Shown here one piece after another: positions 37,401 through 47,663 of a stretch of DNA of 64,000 nucleotides (position 1 is its first letter; each line of letters opens with the position of its first letter). The stretch comes from Bisporella sp. PMI_857 (Eukaryota; Ascomycota; Leotiomycetes; Helotiales; Helotiaceae), in contig JAJSPD010000077.1 of the NCBI GenBank assembly GCA_021307315.1, forward strand, positions 124,001 through 188,000, in the 5' to 3' direction. Under the pieces are notes generated by a model. The model worked only from the letters and a program-made list of their open reading frames with translations. It did no database searches and was not told the DNA's origin. The translations under genes were made by a program, and so were the position numbers.

Positions 37401-37799
37401 CCTGTCTTTCAGGATGAACTATAAGATCAGCCAACTGCCAGCAAGTTAGTGATGATATGTAAGGGCACTCGAACGTTCATATTATACCATCCCAAAACAT
37501 ATTTTCTCATCTGGACCATCTTCGTGGCCTCCGGCTTCAACCAGATCTGAAGCCTTCGAAGTTATTTCTAGCTCTGATAACGTTGCACCACACAATTGTA
37601 ACAACTCCGTGTCATGACCGGTCTTGTCTTCTAGATACTGGGGGACACGACTCGGATTGTAAGCAGACCAGGTTGAAGACAGGCTAGCTGATGCAGCCTC
37701 ATCAACATCTGTTGGTGAGAGTTTGCGCCGCTTATTCCTGTGGCTTGAACGGCGACGGGTGGCGGGCTGTTCAACCTCCTTTTGGTTCTGAGACGACAT
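34485..37799 (-). CDS. SNF2-family ATPase with RING-like insert (RAD5/HLTF/RAD16-like), 930 aa
   Basis: Eleven exons: 37799-37488, 37434-36857, 36811-36701, 36647-36436, 36373-36343, 36295-36081, 36031-35158, 35100-34915, 34857-34707, 34658-34560 and 34508-34485. The sum is 2793 nt, exactly 931 codons; introns are 45-62 nt. Lobe 1 has Walker A in GLLADQMGLGKS near residue 360, LLVVPLP, and the DEAH box near 486. TGTPIQN follows near 512. Between the lobes lies a Cys-rich RING-like module at about 675-726 (FCSLC...CGLC...CPTC). Lobe 2 has SYWTYTLDLIE, the GGAGLDLSAG block and ALCRVHRIGQ (motif VI). All ATPase motifs are intact. Such proteins remodel chromatin or move PCNA ubiquitination and repair. 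The gene is divergent from the NLR at 38090. The exon 3/4 junction (GTCAGT donor) is the least certain. Confidence 0.88.
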
Positions 37800-38089
37800 A
37801 ACGAAAGCTTTATGCTATATAGGCTTCGAACTCGTCAAACTAAAGATAAATTCCACTTCCGGTTCTCAGTTTGTCGACAACGAAGCGCAAGACCATGCGT
37901 TTGGGCTTGCCTGTTTGCAGTTAAAATGGCTAGGACTGGAACATGCGACTCAGCCACGTTGGTCAGCACCGCAAGCCCCGCAAGCCCCACGCTCCGCCTT
38001 AGTTGAGGCAACAGATGTAGACGTGACAATGAAAGCTTCTCCATCGTCGTTTCTTTTCTACAAAGGTCGAATTCAACAGGCGTTAGGTT
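37800..38089. promoter_or_regulatory. Shared bidirectional promoter of SNF2-RING ATPase and NLR
   Basis: 290 bp separate the two divergent start codons (37799 minus, 38090 plus). Towards the ATPase gene there is a TATATA-like stretch near 37815-37820. In the middle GCAAGCCCC is repeated in tandem (about 37971-37988). No other gene fits here, so both genes must take their core promoters from this space, and co-regulation is likely. The element assignment is by eye. Confidence 0.6.
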
Positions 38090-41000
38090 ATGGCGGCTTC
38101 TGATGTTCAGTTAGCAACCTTCCAAGCCGCCTTTAATCGCTTAAAGCAGACTGTCAGCTTTGATGACGCTTGCGCCTTCCAATCTACAACATTGAAGGAT
38201 GTTTGGAATGCGGCAAAAGAGATCCAAAATGCCCAGCGTCAACGCCGCTCGCTGCGTAATATGGCTCGCCTAAAGCCACTTCTTGAGTCACTAGACAAAT
38301 ATTCTAAAACGATTGGGGTGTTGTGCAACGGCACACCGTTTCTACCTTGGATCTGGGTGAATTATTCCCCTTCACAGAGCTCTTCGGGACCCTCCAGAAA
38401 AGTCACTAACTTTATGTAGGCTCCTATCAAATTGATGCTTCAGGTTAATTCTAGAGATTGCGGATATGCAACTCTCAAGCTGACAAATGTCTAGCTTGCA
38501 AACGAACACTCAAGTGTGTTAGATCAGCTTCTAGATGCTTACATGCAAATAGCGGAAGCTTTACCGCGTTTCGATCGCTTTCAGAACGCGTTTCCCGAGG
38601 ACAAGAACCTCCAGAATTCTTTGGCAATGGTGTATGAAGATATACTTGAATTCCATAGATCCTCATACCAGTTCTTCAGACGAGGCTGTAAGTCACATGT
38701 ATTTTCAATGTCAAAAATAAATCAAAGTGCTCATATACCACAGCATGGCATGTTTTCTTCGACTCGATGTGGAAAGACTTCGCGGTTCGATTTCATGGTA
38801 TTCTAGGAAGCCTGGCCAGGCACAGGGAACATGTCGACAAAGAAGCCTCATCAGTTGCCATTTTGGAGGCCAAGCAATGGAGAACCCAACATCAACAATA
38901 CGTTGAGCGACAAGAAATTGAGAGACAAGACTTCGTTCTGCATGAAGCAGTAAACTGGCTAGCAGTCGAGGATCGCCTTCAGGAAGATGAACTCAATAGG
39001 CTGGCTAATCTACGACACCCAGGCACTTGTAGGTGGATACTTGGCACGTCTCCCTTAGAATCATGGATCGGCAGTCTAGGCGGCAATTCTACTTTATGGT
39101 TAAATGGTATTCCTGGTGCAGGTCAGTTATTAGTTCTCTCCCTTCCTGCTTTGCCGTCAATCTGTTCAATGGGTTCTCATACTGTATCGGGACTCATTTA
39201 CTGCTCAGCAACATAGAAGTTAAGAGTGAATGTATTGACTTGTTGCAGGCAAGAGCGTTCTAGTCTCTTATATCATTCAACATCTTCAACTTCGGCCAGA
39301 CATTACTGTTACCTATTTCTTTTGTAATAATGATACTAAGGATCAGCTCTGCAGTCTAGTATTACGGACATTGGCGGTCCAGTTACTGAGGTCTCAGCCT
39401 GATCTAGCATCGCACATTTTCGACAATTACCGTAGATGTAGATCCACACCGTCACTACCACAGATCAAAAAGCTCCTTCCCGACCTCATGGCGGCATGTC
39501 CTAATCCTCACATTATTATCGATGGGCTTGATGAATGCAGCGAGAAATATCAAAGAGCTATCCTTGCTGAGTTACTAGCATTAGTGAAATATCCCAACAC
39601 CGCCGTCAGAATTATGATATCTAGTCGTGAAGAGACTTATATTAGTCGGACTTTACAGAAAGTTCTCACAATTTCGTTGACAGATAAGAAAGAGAACCTG
39701 AATGCAGACATTCAAGAGTATGTGAGATGTAAATTGGCACCTCTACGAGACTCATTTGGGGACGCGAATGTCGATGAAGTTGAAGTAACGGTGGCAAGGA
39801 AAGCGCACGGTAAGTAATTGAATTAAAACTTGGCATGAGATACCTAAGTATGTTTTAGGGATGTTTCTATGGGTTCGGCTCATTATCAAGGAGCTAGAAG
39901 ACCGCCGCAGTGTTTCGGAATTGCGTGATGCTGCGAATAACCTTCCTCAAGGTTTGCATAAGGCGTGAGCTCTGTTCCTTTCTCCTTCAATGTACGAATT
40001 TAAAGTGGAGATTTAGTTATGGTCGGATCTTGGAGCGCATTCGAGATCAATACAGCGAGTATAGCCGTCACAAGGCGATCCGTATCTTGGAGTGGATGGC
40101 GTGTTCTTTCCGGCCCCTCAAAGTGCACGAAATTCAAGATGGGATTTTCTTCGAACCTGACAATATGGAATTGAACCAGGAAACTAAATTGCATCCTAGC
40201 GTTATCGAAGTCTGCAAGCCAATCATCCAAATTGGGGTAAACAAGACGCTGGCGTTTGTCCACTTTTCTGCCAAGGAGTAGGTTCATCACTTTCCTCAGT
40301 CTCCAGCTAAACTGGTTTAACACTTCACTCTTAGGTATATTCTCCATCAAAGAAGCGGAAATTTCATAAGTGAAAGCCAGGCACACCACAACATTGCATA
40401 CAGTTGTGTTTCATACCTGCTTACAAGTTCCCAAATTTTCGGATCTTGCGTATCCGAATATGAAAGCCTACTGCGCGTTGCCTTGGGCTTCCATGGCCTT
40501 CATCCTTATGCACACGAATTCTGGCACAGCCACGTCGTCCGCCATGCTGAAATGCAAGCCGCCTGTCACGCACCGCTTTCAAGTGATCTAGTTCAACAAC
40601 TCGGAAAACTAGAGGCGTTTCGAAAGGCGACAGTATCTCGGGCATTCCAGAGGTTACTTCTCGATCAGAAAACCATACTGGAAGTCGAAAAGGTGTTGCC
40701 ACCATTGCATGAGAACCGAGGAACACGAATGTTATTGAGAGACATTAGACTCTTTCAAGGCATGATAAACCAGAACAATTCAGGCTGTGGAACATACCAT
40801 AGTAAGTTTGATCAGTAGGAGATCACCCTTCCTAGTTCTTAGATCAAACTGATAAGACGAAGGTATGCGAAAATATGAGATGGAAAATGATCCAACTCTT
40901 TTGAGCGACATAAACTACCGCTACCAAGATATCTTAGAGCAATTTCTCCGCACTGATTCACTTCCCGGGGTAGATGACCAAATCCTGAGAGCCTCCAAGG

Positions 41001-42347
41001 AAATTTATGGAGATTCGGCCTTTCTGTGTCGCTATCGGCCATGCACAGGCACTTTGCGTGGATTTTCGGATGCTGACAAACGAGATAGACACGAAGCTAC
41101 CCATATTAGAAGTTTCAAATGCGGAGATAAGAAATGCGACTTCTACGCCGTTGGCTTTGCAACAAAGACAGCGCTGCAGCGGCATAGCGAGATTTACCAT
41201 AGCAATGTTGGCCAACAATTGATCATGCCAATACGTCAGCGTCGCCAACCGGTCAACCTTCGGGAACGTTTCCAAATCGATGGCATTACCCAAACGTCAA
41301 TTGCGAGCAACGTTACTAATTCAACCAATAATCCCTCACAAGGTGATCCCAATCACCATAGAACGTTTGATCAAATCTTGAACGAGCAACGAGAAGCACA
41401 TCGACGGGTCCTCTCTCTCTATAAGAAGAGCCAGAATGAAGACTATACTAAGCGACCGAAATATGCAGAAGTTCGCGAAACTATGGAGGCTCTTTCCGAA
41501 CTCAACAGAAAGCCTAGCGGTATGTTAGATCTACAGAAGGAGCAGAAACGGCATGAAGACTGGATGCGAAAAGGCCAAAACCTATTCGGCAAAGCAAACG
41601 TTCCATTTGATATCCTCAAGAGTCACATGGGACACGTCCTAGAGCGAAACACGGACTGCTTTAATATCAATTCAGACAAGCCCGGGGCCTCATTGGACTC
41701 TAAGTTACACAGCCGGGGAGATCCGATATTTCGAGAGGTTTACTGTATTTGCCGTCGTGTTGAAGATGGTATGATGACCGAATGCGAGCTCTGCCACGAA
41801 TGGTATGTATTTAAGCCGCTTAATTTAATAATCTATGCTAATTTATATTAGGTACCATGACAAATGTTTATACATTGCTCGAGTAAAGATTAAGGACGAT
41901 TATAAGTACACTTGCCATATTTGCAATTGGCGAGTCAGACTTCCTCCTGATTCTGCTCGACCTGAGTTAGAAGATCTGAAATCTTGGCAAGACGAGATCC
42001 CCTTACTACCATTCCAGCCTGACGAGGAAGAAATCCTTTCAAAGATCATCGACAATGCACAAAAGTTCCGGACTTACATCTCTCCATTCTGCAACCCCGC
42101 CAAGGGAATAGCAGAGGAAGTCGAGATCAAACGCTTTTACCTCCGCAAGATTGAAGGAGCCGGGATTCTTCTTACATTCGAGACCAATTTCTTCCAACAG
42201 GAGCTTCATAAATGGTCACCAGTCGCACTCGAGCCTCCGCCAATTCTTAAAGTCCTAAAATCAACCCGCGCCTCGTCCAACGAAACTTCAAAATTCTCAT
42301 GGCCCAACATGGCGTCAACGACCACTATAAGCTTCCCCAAAACCTAA
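38090..42347 (+). CDS. NACHT NLR-like protein with two C2H2 fingers and a C-terminal PHD finger, 1230 aa
   Basis: Ten exons: 38090-38356, 38420-38443, 38495-38687, 38744-39121, 39249-39809, 39859-39964, 40017-40277, 40335-40801, 40863-41802 and 41852-42347. The sum is 3693 nt, 1231 codons; every junction is GT-AG in phase. Residues 1-250 match the DUF7708-type N-terminal domain of fungal NLRs (VLCNGTPFLPWIWAP). The NACHT domain follows, with Walker A GIPGAGKS near 285, spanning an intron, and Walker B IIIDGLDEC near 375. A winged-helix region reaches about 600. Two C2H2 fingers (CRYRPC..H, CGDKKC..H) lie near 806-865. A complete C4HC3 PHD finger (CICR...CELCHEW|YHDKC...CHIC) lies at about 1044-1095. 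Last is a PLU-1/KDM5-like stretch. No ankyrin, WD40 or TPR repeats are present. The role is inferred as intracellular sensing with a chromatin-reading output. Confidence 0.9.
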
Positions 42348-43259
42348 AAACAAGCCAACAAGACTTAAAGGATATACCAGCGAGCTTTCGTCGTCCCGCC
42401 CTCAAATCTCCAGCCCGCTTCAAAACTCCGAAAGAAGAGAGAGAGGGAGAGAGGTAGTTGGGATACGGATATAGATATTGAGCTCTTTTCAATGGCCCTT
42501 GATTTCCCGAAACACGAAAAAATGAGGGATGCCATAATATAGGAATGGGGAAGGAGCACCGGCTTTTTTTCAGCAGGCAAGGACAGGATCCATAATTCAT
42601 ATTGGTTTTTTAGACTTAGTACGAAATTCTTGGTGTTTTTCGATAGGAGGGTGCTTCAAAGCACTCGCTTTTCTATTCATGATAGAATTCATCTTGGCAG
42701 CGGTTGGCATTTTGCGTTATCCTCTTTTAATTCTAATACATAGGTTTTGAGCTTCCATTACGAAACTGACTAGCACCATTGTTTTCAGCTGAGTAGAAAT
42801 AGGGCTATGGCTGTTGAGGATGATATTAATATAGAGAATAGAGATATATCTTAATCCAAGCGTTCGTATTTGTTGATGTGCTTGTGAGTAGTTCAAGATT
42901 GCCGAGCCTCGATTGCAAGACATTGAGACTTCTCGGCAAGAAAGGAGCACTTGAAATGATTCGAAGGGCAGCTAGCAAGTGATTTGCGTACTTCGCTTTA
43001 AATGAAAGGCTCAGAAAATCCCAGTGCTGAGGTGTAGAATAGTTTTTTCTGACTGTTTAGTAGGTTTTACAACTATAAAAAAAAATCTGCCCTTTTTTTT
43101 TTCTATAATTCCACTTTTACGGGCACGACCTGTACGTGTTAGATTTTTTTTGGATTTACTTTTGCTGTAGCTTGACGACCCGTAACGCTTTTTTTCAGGT
43201 AGTCAGCGTGTTATTGCTACTATCTCGAAATTTGTTTTATACGCGTAATTCATAAACAG
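42348..43259. other. NLR 3' flank and AT-rich gap
   Basis: The first 110 bases remain open in another frame (to 42457) and encode a basic, Pro/Lys-rich tail-like peptide; see findings. From 43020 there are poly-A and poly-T runs, and no gene. Confidence 0.5.
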
Positions 43260-43434
43260 TGTCACGGCCGGCGCTGTGCATCTACGGGTACAAGGGGTAA
43301 CGGTGGTATAATACGAGAGAATCTAAAGCCAAAGAAGAGAGAGGAGCTCGGGGGGAGCTCGCTCTATATACGTTAGGAGCTCTGGCCGGCCATAGCCCAA
43401 GTAACCCTTGTAATCACGGGATGATCATGTGACA
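43260..43434 (-). mobile_element. Solo LTR (or TRIM-like) element, copy 3, reverse orientation
   Basis: This 175-bp unit runs TGTCAC...GTGACA. Its reverse complement carries the TTCTCTCGTATTATACCACC block seen in the copies at 7204 and 12603. The flanks (aacag, actat) show no clean 5-bp duplication. It lies 150 bp from a Fot1/pogo element, so this is a small repeat nest. Confidence 0.75.
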
Positions 43435-43588
43435 ACTATGATAAATTTTAGTTAACATTTAACCGGGATTTTTATATATATAGTCGCGGGTAGTTACTAC
43501 TATACTAAAATATTCTCCGGTTGACAAAAAATTGAACTACTTTTACAGCAAATAATGTTAAAATTATTATAATCCTTTTAATCTGTTA

Positions 43589-45421
43589 ACGTAATCCACA
43601 AGCGAGTGGTCAACACAAGCGAGTGGTCATATTTTTCTTGGCACAACACAAAAAGTTAAATAACACAACAATTAAACAATTAATTAATTATAGCTATTCA
43701 AATTCGAAATTTCCAAGTTTTATTCTAATATTTTGACACGTTCGTACGTTATAACTAAATTCTTTGTACGATTTACAACGTTGTTGTTGTAGTGCGGAAA
43801 CTTTCGTACGACTACTACTTTCGGCTAAATCAGTCTGTAATTGCGTATTAACGTCATTTTAAGCTTGAAAGTTTTATATATCTCGTAAACTAAGTAATTC
43901 TTTTTTTTGAATTCGACGCTTTTTCGTATAACGACGCCGACTAAATTTATTATTTGCTTTACGCAATGTAGCGTTTTTTTCGCGTAACAAAACTAATTCG
44001 TAAATTGCACGCGTTGCACTTTTAGCAAACTAATTTACATTTAACAAAAGCGCAGTTTGCGAGCTATTTTGATATTGTACAATTTTTTTTTTATATATTT
44101 AGTATATAATTGCGTTTCGATTACGTTGTGCAGCGTTTTTGGCTTTTAAGCTAAAAGCAAGCTAAACGAATTGTCGAAAAAGTTAAAGTAAAAAGTTTAA
44201 TATCAAACTGTAAAATTATATAATTTAAATTGTACAGTACAAGCTTTGTTTCGCAAAACTTTTTTTGAATATTTGATTCTGTTATTGTTGTACGAAATGC
44301 ACTGTAAAAAGCTGAAAAAAGGTTTTTTTTAGAAATGTGTGTTATATACGCACGCATTAATTTTTCAATTTCTGTACTGTATAAACGTTTCAACGCGCAA
44401 AAACACTTAATATTAAGTAGCTAAAACTTGTAAAATGAATATATAAACATATACAACGTTATAATATTGTGTTTTTTGCAATAAAGCTCAAATTCGGTCG
44501 AATAATAGTTTTCGTAACCGTCAAAAATAAAAGCCGATATTACTTTTTGTACAACGTTTTGTATATTAATTAAAGTGCTAAATCTAATTTAAACTGCGTT
44601 TATTTGTTGTTCAATTATTTGCTGTAACTGCAATTATTAATCGTCCGGCAATTAACTGTTTTGTACTATAACAATAAGTAAGTTTGCTTGTAATAATAAT
44701 ATAAGCAGTAGGTAAAGCCGTACAAACTAACACTTTGAATAATGTAATTTATTCGCGGTTTTTTTGTTGTACAGTTCGAAGTTTATTTTGCCGTTTAGCG
44801 TTGTTACAACTATTTCGGACGAAATTTACTTATTAAAAACCAGTTTCGTTAAAGTTGTATATATTTTTTCGTTAATTCGTATTTGTTAATTGTGTTTCGT
44901 ACAGCCGAAACTACGCGTTATACACGTTCGGATTTTCGCATTTAGCTTTTTAATAATAATTTTCCGATTAAAACGCGTTCGAAGCTTTAGTTGTCGTTGT
45001 ACGAAATTTAAGTTTAATTTTGCCGACGCGTTTCGCGTTTCGTTTCGCAAGCAATCGATTTGCTATATTTTAACATTGCTTATTCGAAAAAAAAACGATC
45101 GCGAATTAAGTCAAAATATGTGTACGATAGTTTCTTTTTTTAATTGACTTAATTTTCGATTTGCTGGTATAGTATTTTGCTTTGCGAGTGTTTTCGAACT
45201 CGACAGCGTAATAATGTATTAAGCACATTATATATTCGTGCAATTTTAGCAATATGTATTCGAGGTTATTTTGTACAGTTTGAACAGCTAAAAGCATGTC
45301 CGATTCTTTCCACGTACGAACTATTTGTAGTTGTTGTATAATTGTTGTGTAAAGTCAAAAGTTTAATGCCAAGAAAAATATGACCACTCGCTTGTGTTGA
45401 CCACTCGCTTGTGGATTACGT
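43589..45421 (-). mobile_element. Fot1/pogo-type DNA transposon, 1833 bp, degraded interior
   Basis: Perfect 55-bp terminal inverted repeats lie at 43589-43643 and 45367-45421, flanked by TA (43587-43588, 45422-45423), the target used by Tc1/mariner/pogo elements. Each repeat contains a 17-bp unit twice (cacaagcgagtggtcaa, then the same without the final a's register). On the minus strand, degraded frames read KIARIYNV, then AKCENPNVYNA and FRLY, matching the HTH and adjacent region of fungal Fot1/pogo transposases. Stops are numerous and the interior is strongly AT-rich with residual C mostly in CpG, as after RIP. The size matches the family's roughly 1.9 kb. It is not autonomous. Confidence 0.85.
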
Positions 45422-45511
45422 TACGCGATTTTTGGATTTTTTGTCCAAGCGGGCTTGCCAAGCCTCAGGGTTAGAGGTATCCTGTGAGGGTAGCAAACGT
45501 TGCAATAGTTA

Positions 45512-46889
45512 CAGTACTAGTCATTAAGTTTCCGGCAAGGATCATATCACCCCGCACCCTACATAATCCTATAATTATATATAGTTGAATTACTATTAAA
45601 TTTGTTTGTAGAATCATGTACAAATTGGGTTATATTAAAGCTTAAAGTCTTCTCTATTCAAATAACTAGTAAAAATCAAGATTGGATTTATTGTATCTCT
45701 AATATTTCGTATGCCACCTATCGGCCGCGATACAAGCCTCGATTCGACTCGGCATGCTTTGATACAATTTATCAAACACTTCTTTATCTATTGTATCCTA
45801 CGCAGCTTGCAAACAAAACTCTAAACGTTGGCGATTATTTTCCGACTTTTCTTTGCAAGTTGCGACTTTAGGAAACATTTCTACAACACGTTTTTTCAAC
45901 TTTCACCAAATATGCTCGATCGGGTTAAGGTCTGAAGAGTAAAGTGGCTATAGAGTAACTGTAACGTTGTTGTATATAAACCAATCTTTAACAGTATAAG
46001 CTGTATGTATCCGCGCGTTGTCCTGCATAAATATATACCCGGGATCGTTGTTTTGATAGTGTGGGAAGAATTCGTTGTTAAGCACTTCGAGGTAAGAATT
46101 CGTACTATACTCATGCTTCTTTGACTCAAAATCTCGATTTATTATATAAAGGTTCGAACGGCCAAGGTCCTAAAAGCATCTCCAGACTATAACTCTCATT
46201 TTTTTGCTCGCAGTATATGTTTGAACTATTCGTTTTTCCCATTTTTGATCAGAAGTACGAAACACCCATTCGTTGGCCTTTCCGCGTCTTCGCTCTACAG
46301 AGCACTCGTCACTTCACATGAACATGCCCTATTCTTCCACGTTCCTATGTCTATTTTCTAAGCACCAAGCAAGTCGACGAGCTGCGTGAGCTTCTGTAAG
46401 TTCCGGACGGCGTTTTGCTTTCCAATTGGTGATATAGTGCTTCTTTAAAATCTTTTTAATAGTAGACTTCTTGATTGTAAAGTTAAGCTCTTTGATGACC
46501 TCTGCGTATGTGTGTTTAGGGAAAAAGCGTACATGTCGTACAAGGGCTCGTTCATCGCGTTCGGTATACTCTTTCGGCCGGCCAGCTCGTACTTTAGTTT
46601 TTTCTTCGCAGCGTAAAGTGTCGGCTTGTATTGTACTGAACACGGTCCCGCGGGGCTGGTTTAGACCAATAGCAATTGCGGTAGGGCTAAAGCCCAAAAT
46701 ATGGCCCTTTATAATCTTTCCTCTTTCATAAGGACTCAATTCATAATTAGGAAGTCGATTCCCAGAAATAGCACCTAAAGGATGACGTTGAGGTGGCATG
46801 GTTGTATGGTTGTAAAGGAAGATAAAAAGCGTGTTCGCGTTCTCGCGTTTTAAAGTGGGGATTTGCCGGAAACTTATTGACCCTCACTG
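45512..46889 (-). mobile_element. Tc1-like DNA transposon (impala-type), 1378 bp
   Basis: Imperfect inverted ends of about 28 bp (CAGTACTAGTCATTAAGTTT and CAGTGAGGGTCAATAAGTTT) are flanked by TA at 45510-45511 and 46890-46891. The ends share TTAAGTTTCCGGCAA or its ATAAG variant. The element contains one transposase gene on the minus strand, described separately. The length fits fungal Tc1/impala elements. Confidence 0.88.
45699..46799 (-). pseudogene. Tc1-like transposase, pseudogene with several stops
   Basis: The first 156 codons from the ATG at 46799 are open and carry the helix-turn-helix domains (ERGKIIKGHILGFSPTAIA; GRPKEYTERDERALVRHV). Translation then hits a TAG after NVEE at 46329. 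Beyond it the same frame continues with the DDE catalytic blocks WSDECSVER-like, FMQDNARIHTA and SSDLNPIEHIW, interrupted by further stops. The expected residues at most stop positions are Trp or Gln, so the stops fit G-to-A or C-to-T changes of the RIP type. The end is at 45699 after RWHTKY. Confidence 0.85.
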
Positions 46890-47057
46890 TAAGACTAACT
46901 AAACTCTACCATTTCTTTTCGGCCTAGAATCTTTGTAATAAAATTTATTCTACAAGCTGATTTGTCGTCAGATCTAGATTTGTGACACACACTTAGTTAT
47001 GTAGGGATAGCCGCAGTCATGATATCCCAATCCCATTTGGCAAGCTGGTGATGCTGC

Positions 47058-47099
<42 letters not shown>

Positions 47100-47663
47100 G
47101 CGGAGACGGACCGATGCCTGTATATCTCCCAAGCGGCAGTGGCTAAAAATGGGGATTGACCTCCTGTCCATTCTTCACAACCGCGTCCCTCTCCGTCCAA
47201 GACCTGCAATGCTGCGGAATCGTAACTTTGTATCCATGTCCCCCGTAAAGACTCTAACGCCAACTTCAACACAATCTGGGGAGCAGCGCATTGCGGGGTA
47301 GAGGCGCGTTCCCTCTCCATTACCGAGGGGATGTGTCACTTCCCCGCGATAGCACAGTCCTCTGGAGCTTTCCTTCCAGCCTTTTAGAACTTGGAAAGCT
47401 CCCGCAGGCCAAGACGGGGCAAGGTCCCCGCAGCTGTCCGCTTGAGTCTCAAAAATCTCGCTCGTGGCGTAAAGCATAGAGCGGCAGCATTTGTATACTT
47501 TGCAGGCTTTCTCTTCCTTAGCCAGCCACGAGTATATATGTTCTATGTTTTCCTGGGTCCTTCGTTCCATTCTACTCATAACCAGAACTATCTGCTTCGT
47601 CATTTGCGTTTCTACTATCCTACAATCCTATACACCAATCCCTACCCAAGAAATCTTTGCGCC
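46890..47663. promoter_or_regulatory. Upstream region of the sugar transporter, with a 38-base poly-A run
   Basis: An uninterrupted A run lies at 47059-47096, possibly a retroposon tail or a slippage tract. A TATATAT box lies at 47533-47539, about 125 bp before the transporter ATG. No gene was recognised. Confidence 0.5.

Noticed and set aside
38475..42200. Reading the NLR region as several small separate genes
   Set aside because: All apparent breaks are 49-127 nt GT-AG introns, and the joined exons keep phase over 1231 codons.
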